In this document: piece after piece, positions 12,001-22,700 of the stretch
Layout: each line of letters opens with the position of its first letter
Numbering within the stretch: position 1 is the first letter of the stretch
Source of the DNA: Lepas anatifera
Lineage: Eukaryota; Arthropoda; Thecostraca; Lepadidae
Length of the DNA stretch: 64,000 bases
NCBI GenBank assembly: GCA_034440635.1
Contig: JAOTON010001596.1
Location: 1,258,501-1,322,500 of the forward strand
Direction of reading: 5' to 3'
Translations under genes and position numbers: made by a program
Notes under the pieces: generated by a model
Databases searched by the model: none
What the model was told of the DNA's origin: nothing
Seen by the model: the letters and a program-made list of their open reading frames with translations, nothing else

Positions 12001-13238
12001 TGAGCTTGTGGGAGCCCCTTAAATTGGCTTGAGGCCCCTGAGGTGATCTGGTGCCTTAAACTGTTCTGGAGCTTCTTGAACTGGTTTAAGGCCCTAAGAA
12101 CCTATCTGTGGCCCATTGAGCTAGTCTGATGAGCTCATCTCTGGGGCCAATGAGCTAGTCTAGTCCCTGGGTGAAGCATGAGCTGCTCTGGGGCCCTGAT
12201 CCACATCAGGGACCCCTGAGGTGGTCTTGAATAGACAGATAATAAGAACACAAGGCCAACTCCCATAATCTCGGGGCGGGGTCACTGAACTAGTCTAGTC
12301 CCTGGAGGCACAACTGGGGGGATGGGGGAAGCTGATCTGGAGGCCTCTGATCCACACTTGGGGGCCCCAGAGCTGGTCTTGAATAGATGGGGAAGAAGAA
12401 CACAATGGAAACTCCCCTTGTAAAACGGAGCTAACGAGGAATGATGAGTCTCTAAAACGGCTTGTGATACCTAGGCACCCCTGGTTATATAAATTGCTTA
12501 TTATACTGGTGGATTCTGAGAAGGGATGATAAAAAGGCATGTGCCCCTGAGCTCAGAGGAAAGTCCCCTAAACCAGGATTTCTACTAATAATTTAAATGA
12601 AGAACTAGTTTTCACAATTTTCAGCCCTGTCACACCATCCCCATCCAAACCACCGGCCTGTTCACCTTTTATTTACTCTTAACTGGGACCGATCCTTGAG
12701 AATATGGAACTTAATAAACGCGTTCAGAAGGTATCTCCCAAATTTTTCCGACAGCAAAAATGTGTTCTTCCAAAGACACTATGCTACTCCTCGTCCCATG
12801 GCGATTGTGGGAGGCAAGGAAGTTAATCTAAGTTCAGCCAGGGCTCACTCGTCACGACAAAACCAGTGGGCATAACAGATGAATTTTCGACTCCAATATG
12901 CCTTAACCTGCACATTGTAACAGATATCACATGCTCCGCTGATTTCTCTGATGTTAAGTACTTGCATGAGTTGGCTGATTTGTCCTTAAATCTATTCGAA
13001 ACAGTCGTATTTTGGCTACTTCCATGACATTTTGGTGATGTTTTTTCCTTATTCGGTTTTGATCGAGTTTTCCTTCTCCGTCAATGATTTATTTGCATTT
13101 TTATTGAACCAAAGATGCCCAAAAATGGTATAAACAAAGATAGAGTAAGTTTTTAGGTTACGTTAAAAGTGCCCTTTTTCCCGGGGTGCCCCTCAAAGTT
13201 GGTGCGCCCCCCATACCAAAGCTCTGGCTGCGCCCCTG
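9091..13238. mobile_element. hAT-like non-autonomous element, 4148 bp, with 8-bp target duplication
   Basis: Left end CAGGGGCGCAGCCAGG and right end, read inwards, CAGGGGCGCAGCCAGA match over 15 bases. The element is bounded by a perfect 8-bp direct repeat CAGCTATA (9083-9090 and 13239-13246). An 8-bp duplication with CAGGGGCG-type ends is typical of the hAT superfamily. No BED finger or hAT dimerisation region was found. The interior is mostly degenerate tandem repeats, apart from a more unique 12.5-13.2 kb part. It could not transpose without a transposase supplied in trans. Confidence 0.88.
9380..12200. repeat. Degenerate 20-bp tandem repeat filling the hAT-like element
   Basis: Recurrent units of about 19-22 bp approximate GAGCTGATCTGGTGCCCCCT, with substitutions and small indels over some 2.8 kb. 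Larger periods are superimposed. A block beginning with the element's own terminal motif recurs at 9091, 9654 and 10185 (periods 563 and 531 bp). Another block recurs at about 11049 and 11527 (478 bp; landmark CTGAGCTGAGCTGGGCC). The 169-codon minus frame at 11044-11553 is only repeat translation. Confidence 0.85.
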
Positions 13239-13246
13239 CAGCTATA

Positions 13247-14817
13247 TGAATATACCAGGCATAAATGTTTTATTTCATTTCATACACTGGTGATGAAAAA
13301 AGATAGGTCACTCGGTAGCTTGCACACAATTGAATAAAGCTGAAAAACAATCACAGCCATGGAAACAAGCATCTGAAGAATCATTAAGGCGATGTAAATA
13401 GATTGTGCGCATTTATTTCGGCATGGAAAAATAAGATGATAGCAAATGACATTGGTAAGAGGCGTTTTCCTACATTTTCCTTCGTTAAAAATATAGTAAA
13501 CACAACATCTGGGAATCATAGAAGCGTAGTGAGGATTACCAACTTGAGTTGCCTGTATGCCTTCCCCTCTACACAAAAAAGTCAGCACAGCAAAACAATT
13601 TGTTCTGGCAAACTATAAAAACTGCACATTATTTCACTTCAGAGTGCTATAAAATGCATCTTGCCTTTGAGACGAATCCAGACGCAGGACGTACATTTCA
13701 TTTTTGTTTACAGCTAATAACTCCCTCGCAGTGTCAAACTTCAAATGTCTGCACCACAATCACGTTCAGCGCCAGACTTTGTTACATGGATTAAGTATAG
13801 TTGTCCTCTATCTAAACGCGAGAACGTCATACAAGAGCAATAAGATTGGTTGATTGTTTTGGCTTAGGGTTGCGCCAACCTATGTAGTTAAAGAGCGCCC
13901 ACATCTCTTCTGGTCAGCCAAGGCCGGTGAAAATACAGTTCCCGGAATAAATGTGCTTTAATTTCTCTGAAAGATCCCGTCTGTAGCAAAATAAGATTTC
14001 CATTAAAGCGAATCTTCCAAATTATGGCTATAACCATCATCACTGGGTGGATAAATAGCCAAATATTTCAACAGCGAAACATCAGCACTCATTGGTTAGC
14101 CGTGCTGGCAGGCGCCTGGCACGGTGCGCCGGGGCATCACTTCCGGTGCCCACCCCGCAACCAGGGACCAGGGAGCGCGGGGCAGCCTAGAAGAGCGGTA
14201 AGATAAATGGCCACAGTTTATATGAAGGACCATATGACACATACATAAATTTTCTGAGATAATTTGTGTAAGGCATTTTCGTGCGATCGAAGAAGAAGCC
14301 GTCCAATGAGCGTCACCTTCAACATAATGATCCCGGATCGGAAACGCTAAGTGGCCGTTTCGCGACGTGGAACATCACTTTGAAGTAGCTCCATGTCGGT
14401 GCGAAGAGCTGAGCTGTCACTTAAAACGCGTTGGATGGCGAGATCTTGTAGTGGGTTTTCAAGAAATAGCCTGAGTGAGAGTCGTTTTCCTATATGGTGG
14501 GAGATGTTACAACTATTACTGTTGTTGTCCCACTGGCTTGAACTTTTGCAACAACTCTCAAATTTCCGACGAGAAATTGCTGATTTCGTTTCTGAGTAGA
14601 AAAGTTACAGGTGCCCTAATGCGGTTGGATATAACAGTTAAATTGATTCCTCACAGATGGAACGGCCATTGTTCTTAATGTGCAAACATACTAGATCAGG
14701 CCAACACGTCGTTATCAGGGAAACTCTAGAATAGACTCAGAGGGTTCATCTTCTTGCCTTACGGTTGAAGAAGAATGTTAAAGAAACAGAAAAGGATGAG
14801 AAAAATATGTATTGAAC
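13247..14817. other. No gene recognised
   Basis: AT-rich sequence right of the hAT-like element with only short unsupported frames. The stretch 15093-16730 is also empty, including a 149-codon minus frame at 15510-15959 that shows no domain. Confidence 0.5.
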
Positions 14818-15092
14818 CATAGGCGGATACAGGGGGCAAAGAGGGCAGGTGTCCCCATCCCCGATCGACCCACAGCGTGCCCTGAAATAGTCAAGGCGCC
14901 CCCTAAAATGTCGCTTCCCCCCACACCCCCCCTCCTCCCTCCCCCAGGATGCAAAAATCGGCGCCCAACGATTGGATTTGGCGTCCACCTAATAGGTTTT
15001 CCCGATGAAAAGTGGCCCCCCTGGTTCGGATCCCCTCCGCCCAGAAGGTGCCCCGCCCCACCCCCCGATTGGCAATCATGGATCCGCGTATG
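14818..15092. mobile_element. Decayed hAT-type MITE, 275 bp
   Basis: Ends CATAGGCGGATACAGG and, read inwards from the right, CATACGCGGATCCATG resemble the CAGTGGCGGATCCAGG terminus seen elsewhere in the window. The interior is rich in CCCC and GGGG and close in length to the 273-bp copy at 61331. The flanking 8-mers match at only 4 of 8 positions, as expected for an old copy, so boundaries are tentative. Confidence 0.5.
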
Positions 15093-16734
15093 TGTCAAAT
15101 CGGTATCCATTTTATAGATGATCAATGAGAAGATCTTGACGTAAAACGAAATGACATGACGAATTAAAACCAATTATATAGATGCAAATATAAAAGAGAA
15201 CGAATACCGTGGCACACGCTCGGCTGAGAGCCCGGAGATTGTTTCCCATCCAGCCTCAGCCCAGAGGCAGGCGCCAATCTCCATCCATCCGGACATAAGC
15301 CCGCGATCCTGCCGTGCTCCATGACAGCGACATTTAACATTTGCACTGCAGAAATGAAACATGGGTACTGTGAAGCCTACAACCAGCCGTACCATATCCT
15401 TTCCTATCTGATGGTACCAGATATAATCTTGTGTCGTATATAATTTTACACCGCCCGGGTTGATCAAGCCGTCGTCTGAATTTTACAAGAGATAAGTCCA
15501 GAATGACTATCAGAAGTGTGTTATATACATTCCTGAAATTCCACTCATGACGGCACCACAGAACCCAGAGTCCAACTGGCTAACAAAAACCAAGGTGAAA
15601 AACCATATCATTGAAAAATATGTGGATTTGACACGGATTTTATATGGGATATCAAATATATTGTCTATTTGAGGAGGGCCCCTGCTAGCGAGGGCTGCCT
15701 TCAGTGGCGAATCCAGGGCTGGAATTGGTACTGTTATGAGTGCGCTGAGATGTCGAAAGACCGGAGGTTGGAGCCAGAATGTATTGAAAAAGAGATGGGC
15801 CGAGTTTAAATAGTGCTGGGGGAGTGGCACGAATGGGTCACATGGGTGGTGACGCATTGAGTCTGCTGCTGCGTGAGATGGCCGACACGTTGGTTGCAGG
15901 GTCTGGCACGTGAGTGCCTGGCCCGTGCCTAGACATCCCTGCGCAGCTGCTACACCCATGTTTCCACATATGACAGTACGATAACTTGTGTTTTAGGTAT
16001 ATTCATGATCATTTCAGCCGCATACCTTCCTGGTTTGTGGAGCTGCTGTACGTACTTGGTTGCGGGACGGCAATAACAGTAAAATGGTTCTTTGTGCCAG
16101 CCTGAGCGTCTCCCGCACTATCGCCAAGGCCTCCTCTGCGAGCACCGCTCTCCCTGTACCGTCCACAACTCCCCTGCACTGTACGGGAGGAACTTTCTCT
16201 ACAAATCATTATTTACTTGATTCTTAGCGTCAGGAGCTCCTTTGCTTGTTCAGGGACAATCAAGATTGACCATTATCAGGTTGGCCTCTAGGTCTCACTT
16301 GCGTATTTGGTGCCTTCCAGGGCAGTTCGAGGGCTCCATGCACTGGCCTGGAAACGCTTCAGTGTCGCCACTGAAGCCTCCTGTGTCATATCCAGAACCT
16401 ACGATCGAAATGTAGTAATCTCCTAAACAGAAAACGATATCTCAAGGAACATCGCCTGTGAGCACCTAGGTGAAAAATAATGAAAAACTTTGAAGAAAAA
16501 TTAACTTAGATAACCCAAAAGGAGCGTGGAAGGCATTCTACTTCATTCACATTTAATGTTTTTTCTTCAATACAGTGCAACTGGCAAGCATCGTTTTAAA
16601 CATCAATATGCAAACCAAAGAGTGACACACTACACATTTTACTATAATTTCCCCGAAGCAGTTTTTCCTTATCACAACCGAAAGTTCGGTTCATGAAAAA
16701 TTGATTCGATTGATTGATTGAATGGGAAAAATTG

Positions 16735-16766
16735 AGTCCAGTCTGGTAGTTTTACCAGACTGGACT
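16735..16766. other. Perfect 14-bp stem hairpin
   Basis: AGTCCAGTCTGGTA, loop GTTT, then TACCAGACTGGACT form a perfect stem of 14 bp with a 4-base loop. Flanks extend it imperfectly: TTGATTCGAT at 16701 against ATCGAATCGA at 16770. No coding frame explains it. Confidence 0.85.
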
Positions 16767-17089
16767 TGATCGAATCGATTGCCTTCAAAGGCCATGACGT
16801 TACCTGTTGCAGGCCGTGGCTTAATCGTATCACATATTTCCGGCACGTGCTACAACATATATTGTTTAGAGCTTTGTACGCCATTACCTTTTTCATCTAA
16901 TTGACCTGTTTCCTATATGCTGGCCAGGATATAAACCGTATAAAAATAAATTATTTTCCAATCCCAACATTTCATGAGATTCCTAACACATATTTCTCTT
17001 CTCATTCACATGTCGTCCTCACATATTATAATCCATTTTCATCTGAAGACAAAACATGTGAATTTAAGCCAGCGGAACCACCCTCAAAC

Positions 17090-17300
17090 GTGGCCCCGAG
17101 AGTCGTGTTTTTCCCATGGGCACTGGGCAGCGTCTGGTTTCTCCGTCACCGTTCTTCACCGTCCGACGACAGGAGGCGATGCAGCCCACTCAGCCCTCAC
17201 TCTGTTTCCCGGGCATTACCCGCACGACGTGCGGCAGCCGATACGGCGGAGACGCTGCAGTTCTGCGACGGGGCGAGAGCGGGCAGCACGTCTGGCTGCT
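17090..17300. other. GC-rich block with several open frames
   Basis: A CG-rich patch (for example GACGACAGGAGGCGATGCAG and GCCGATACGGCGGAGACGCT) lies in AT-rich DNA, and three plus frames are open across it (longest 192 codons at 16901-17479). No domain, splice site or codon bias was convincing. It could be a decayed transposon, a CpG island or an untranslated exon. Confidence 0.25.
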
Positions 17301-17785
17301 CAGACTGCTGGCATCACGACGTACCAAAGGAAAATACAAGAATGCCGGAATCATACCAAATGCGTTTTCTTTCTGAAATAATTTTTTATCACCTCTCTTC
17401 CTCTGTCCTAGCCAAAGCCTTCAGTCTTATCCACAATTTCGTTGACTCAAATGAAAGAATAAAGGTAATTAGAAGGTAAATGCTTCAGAATACTGCACGC
17501 AGCACAATGCTTGATCTTATTAATTTTCATGTTACCACATCAACAGACTAATAGGCACCCGCCGTTGCATTGTGTCCAGAGTCAGAACAGGAGCTTGTGG
17601 CATTGTTCTGTCACGGTACCACCCAAATATTTTCCTATCATTCGAGCTGATACACCTACCGTAAATTTCAACTCCCGTTTAGTACTTGGTTAGTTTGTGC
17701 AGTGCAGTGCGCGCCAGGCTTTTTCGGACCAAGACAATTTCTGTCCCAACTAATGCCATGTCCAAAGCCTTGCACGTCCATCCAA

Positions 17786-18102
17786 GCCGCCTCGGAAGCT
17801 TAGTTGGTAGAGCGTTGGTCTCCAGCCCGCTCAGAAAACCGTGCAGTGGCAGTGCATCCGTAAAATATTGGCATCGATTCCCCCGAGACGCTCTGGTGCT
17901 CAATATTTACCCCACGTGGGTCAGCTGGCATCTGATTGGTGAGAGAGTGACCTGAGCTCGGCGGCCGTCCCTGTGCTTTGTAGGATGTTAAAATTGACTT
18001 CTAAATTAACCCGCAATTGTGGGAATTGCTTGTTAGGATGTTCTGGTCGAAATTTCCGTGACAAGTCCCTTGATGACCTTAATGACGATTCGATAAAAAA
18101 AT
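17786..18102 (+). repeat. tRNA-derived SINE, copy 1
   Basis: The tRNA-like head has TTAGTTGGTAGAGCGTTGG (box A region) and ATCGATTCCCCCG (box B region), followed by a body shared with 33938-34309: GTGCAGTGGCAGTGCAT, TCTGATTGGTGAGAG, CCCTGTGCTTTGT, GGGAATTGCTTGTT, CCGTGACAAGTCCCTTG. The 3' end is AT-rich (CGATAAAAAAATC). No clear target duplication was found. Confidence 0.8.
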
Positions 18103-19440
18103 CAAACCTGCAACAACTTGGGAATATTTTTTAATACAAAAATTACTCGGCTTCTTTAACAAGGATGTCCTTACCTCCTTACCTGCATATCTACCTACCA
18201 ATTTATACCTATTACCAATTTTCCTCCATCGATAGGTTGGCGTGCACCACACACGTGTTTCTTCAGGCATCGCGGTGTCAGTGTCAGCACTCATCTTCAA
18301 TAAGCCAGATCCAGCCCGTAGATACTCGGAAGCAGCACGCCCACCTTATTTTGAGAAGCACGCTTAATGGTGAAGCAAGAACAGACCATGCACGTGACAG
18401 TGGGTACAATGATGTCACCACGGGCAAAAAAGGCAGAGGAGGGGGGAGAGGGGTCAGTAAAACAGTAACTCCTCAGTAAGAGGAGTTACCTCCTCTGGAT
18501 ACCAAAACTCTTCAAATATGGGCTTCTCGCTCATACTCCCAATACTAATGCTAACTCTTTGGGGGTTTAACGACGCACAAACTGCCACGGCCATAGGGCC
18601 TAATTTTAACTTTCTCACAACTCAGCTGAGGTAGGGTTTTTACAGAAGCGGGGGTTGACCCCTACCCTCCCCTCCTCTCCCCCCTCCCCTCCCAGCGACG
18701 ACGCTCACGCTAAGCGCCACCATTTTGCGTGATTCGTTAGAAAGACACAGGTTATTCGCTACCCTCAAGAATAGTTTGAAAATACTATGGTGCTCCTGGT
18801 GATTAGATCTACCTTTCATTTGACAGCACGCTTTCATTTATTTTGAGCAGCAATAGCGTGAGTGACCTTTGCAGGCGGACTGAGCCGCAATAACCACACC
18901 GGCACCATCACCTCATGAGAGAAAGGGGCTGTCGCGGCTAAAGACGGCACGCGAGCCGGCCGAGCGGGCCCTTCACGTGAGCAATGAAACGCCGACGTGT
19001 GCAATGGCTCAAAACTGCCCAAACGTCGGCCTGCCACACCGCAAGGCGTTCGTTAAGTACGCAGGCGGGTGGAAATTTGGACTGAATTACAACTTGTTCT
19101 TATTGGCTGGGAACTGGACAAAAATAAGCTTAAACAATGCCCTATGCCTGAAATCGCCTCGTGATAGCTTTTACCCAGCGGCTTTCTCTAAGTTTATTAA
19201 ATTTATATCTGCATATGTTCGTTCCAAGCATGAACAAGCAACCATTGTGGGCTGCCACTTTAGGGAAAGCCAGGCCAGATCTAACTTATTTTGTATTCTG
19301 ATGGCGTAACATAAATAAAATCGCTAAGTTTACCTTTCCAACAATCCGGATGACATTATAATTCAAATCAGTCAATATGCTGACATATTCTACCTCATGA
19401 TTTTATCACAATCCATGGAAAGGCAGAGCGTGGAAAACGG

Positions 19441-19492
19441 ATGTATCGATTGCCCTCCGGCGCTCTGGCACGCAATATTTACTGGTTCCTTG
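19441..19492 (+). repeat. SINE fragment, copy 3
   Basis: CCGGCGCTCTGGCACGCAAT then ATTTACTGG matches the part of the SINE just after box B (compare CGCTCTGGTGCTCAATATTT at 17889). Both ends are missing. Confidence 0.45.
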
Positions 19493-19561
19493 CATTTATA
19501 ATAAACACTTCCACACTCTTAAGGTGGCTTTCAGCTAGCGACCGACCTATGAGAGGGGTAA

Positions 19562-19704
19562 TAATGGCGGATCCAGGGGAGGGGGCTGGGGGTGCTCGAG
19601 CTTCCCCCGCCATTGTCTCGGATCAACCTCCGCCTATGTATTAACTATAGGCACTCGGACATTGGAGGGGGGTTGAGCCCCTAGCCCCCCTGCATCCACT
19701 ACTG
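19562..19704. mobile_element. Decayed hAT-type MITE, 143 bp
   Basis: Left TAATGGCGGATCCAGG and right, read inwards, CAGTAGTGGATGCAGG are variants of the CAGTGGCGGATCCAGG terminus. The right subterminal TTGAGCCCCTAGCCCCCC matches the MITE at 46127-46294, so both belong to one family. Flanking 8-mers are not clearly duplicated. Confidence 0.5.
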
Positions 19705-22700
19705 GAACGTATCCTCCTTGATCTTAAACGGCCCTCCTTGATCTGGGAACTTTACACGTTGGCTTTCAAGCTTGCCTGAAACACATGAAAAATCGTCGAA
19801 TGATGGAGAAATAGTGTGTGTGGCATGTTCCTTGATAACTCCACTGTGAAGCCATTCCCAAAGTCCGGGCTTGAAATATCTGGTGCCTAATGTTTGCACG
19901 ATCAATGCTGGCGACGCTACATAATTGTTCGTGTTAACCGCTTGCAGCATGCTACTTTGTCACCAATCAGGCGAGCAATATTGACTGTGCATGTGCGGGC
20001 TATAGCGATCTTAGTCCGCCTATGCACTCCAGCTGGCTCGGAACAGAGCTGCGTCTGAATCCTGAACTTGTATCTTACCACGATTCCCCATTAACCAAAG
20101 TTGCAAACACCGCTGAGGGAAAACACTTGCATGCATATATGGCCTTTCCGGACCCGAGCTTTCCCACTTTGAACTCTCTTCAGATAGAAAAAAAAACTTG
20201 CCAAGAACCCACTTTTTTTGCTGAGCCAGTGCTAGGCCTTGGAAAAAATGGCATTCAACTGAGCAGATATAAGGAAAGCGCGCAGCCCCATCCCACGACT
20301 GCTACTTAATTTGTAATCCTCACTGGTAGGAACGTTGGTTCAACTTGGGCGAAAGGTGGTACAGAAAAGTGGGAGGGCGGGGAAGGGGGAACAAATTTGC
20401 TTCCAAGGCCGGATGTATAAGCAAGGTAAAACACTTTTACGTCAATTCCATAATGCTTATGAATGTGGATATGCCAAATACCGAATTGTGGGGAGGGCGC
20501 CTGAGAAGGTAAAGCAAAACTAAAATAGAGCAAATAGGTTTTTGTGCTTTTTTATCGGCAGTCTAGGTCTCAAAGTAAGGCGGGACAAGGTCTCCAGTCT
20601 CTGAGATAGGCAGGGGGAGGACAGTGCCTCCTGCTCCCACCCCTGCCGCTTCAGGTCAGAAGGGTCAGGCAAATGTGGTAATTCAGCACCTCGATTACCT
20701 CGGCACTGTTTGACCAGATCTGACTGATGTGGGAGCGCTGAAACGTTAATATAGACTTAATAGTGCGTATTATTATCGTTCCCAATCTACCAGTCGTCTC
20801 CATGTCTCGCGATGCTTCTCAACCTTCTTCGATTTGGAGGAAGCTGCCTGATTTCGGGGACAAATTGGTCAAAAGTCGGCGTGCGGTGGAGGGAAGAAAT
20901 CTTTTTGCATCGCCTCTGATAAACCTTGCCACAGCACTTTAAAATGTCGAGGCAGATTTGTCCCCCGCAGTGCGAAACAATTACATATTCATCCTCTATT
21001 TGTATCCAGCATGTGCTTTGTCATCATGTTTTCGAGTCCGCGTTGTTGATTTCAACTACAAAAAGTTTATGATAGCTAAAATATAAAGGTAAAATACATA
21101 TCTGCCTACATAGTGGTGGCGTCTTGAATCAACGATCATCGTCCTCTTTGTTTTGAGATACTTTGTCAAGCAGTAAATGAACTGCACGCATTTGCATTTG
21201 GCCGGGCGAAAACAAACCCGTGTACATACATCGGCACGAGATTTTCCGTGCTTTCATTTCGTGCGGACAGGAGCGGCTGGCTGAGAGGGTTTGGGCCACG
21301 TTCAGAACACACCGGCAGCCGCCGCAGGCCTCTCCCGACGAGGGCCATCTGAGATGTTTTGAGACATCTCCATTTGCAAAGCCTGGGGTTACGCAGGTGG
21401 AAGTCTGGACTTAAATGACCTCCGTGGCACCTTTCTCCTTGTTGGCGAGCTACGCTGAGCTTTGTACTCTGGGTTGAGCTCTTTGATGGTGAATAATAAA
21501 CATCTCGTCGAATTAGTACGGGGTTTCTGGAATGCTGGTTTTGGACAGTGGGCGGCCAAGGAGCAGGTACTTTTATGCGGGTTTTCGACAATGCAACCGA
21601 TTTGATTATGACGAAATGCTTCTGTTTGGGAAGCGAGCGGGAAGCAGTGTAATCTTTCGGAAAGAAAACGCTGCTGTTCTACCAGTAAACTGCCTTGTCA
21701 GGGCTCCCAACTGAATGGAAAAAGAACGGACGTTCTCAAGTACTCTCGATATGCATCTTCCTCACAAATGTGACTCTGGTATTGGGTGGGACATACTCGT
21801 GCAATAGGTGGGATACGTAGCATCAGATGGACGGACGGCATATCCGCTTGATTGTCAGTCTATTTCAACAGGTTGCTTTAATCCCAGGATTTTAACTCAG
21901 TTCAGGCAGTTTTCACAAACATCTGTTTACTGCTCCCTGGATACACGTCAAGCATTAATAACATAATGATGGGCCAGAACAATTACTGAAAGCTGAACCA
22001 CTGTGGGACCTGACAATGAAATGGGAACATTTGAGGATGTTCAATACAATTTTGTTTCACAATCAACAGGCACACGATTCACGTGTTGCACAGTATTTCA
22101 CCGCCACAGTGTAGCCACGAGCACTAAATGAAAGCACATGTCCCGTGTCCACCTACCTACAGAACGAGCGGCAGAACGATATAAAGAGTAATTCATCCAG
22201 CATGTGTGGAGGTGTGAATACCTCGCCGCCCGGCACTGTAAATGTCAGGCCCGCACTATCAATACTGATCAGGCGATGACACGATGGTAATGGGAAGAGG
22301 CCACACAATTATTCACTTTGCCCATCGGATACCACTATTGACCCCGCGAGAATAAACCTTCCCCAAAAGGAGATGGTTTGTGGAGTCCTGCAAAAATATT
22401 ATATTAATTTCACCTAACGCTCAGAATGAGTTGGCTAGGTACCAGATTGAAAAAACATGCTTTATTGCAGGGCTTCACTGCTCCACAATGGGTAGCGGTG
22501 CCAGTTTCGAAAATACTCAATATTCGTTCCCCGACATTTGTTCAAAGGATGATGGTAGGATCAAGGGTTTTCTGACCTCTGTCAATGGGACCACCTTTCC
22601 CCCAGCGGCTCCTGAGGACGGCACGCCTACCATTAATTATGCTCATGCTGAGCCATGGGCTTGACAGAAACTAAAGTAGAACCATTTCGAGCCAAGCCAT

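Noticed and set aside
15510..15959. 149-codon minus-strand frame
   Set aside because: No motif, no splice sites of note; composition like the neighbourhood.
16901..17479. 192-codon plus-strand frame as a gene
   Set aside because: Three overlapping plus frames are all open in a GC-rich patch. No domain, splice context or codon signal.
20605..20646. GGCAGGGGG...CCCCTGCC hairpin as a MITE
   Set aside because: Only about 40 bp, stem imperfect, no target duplication.
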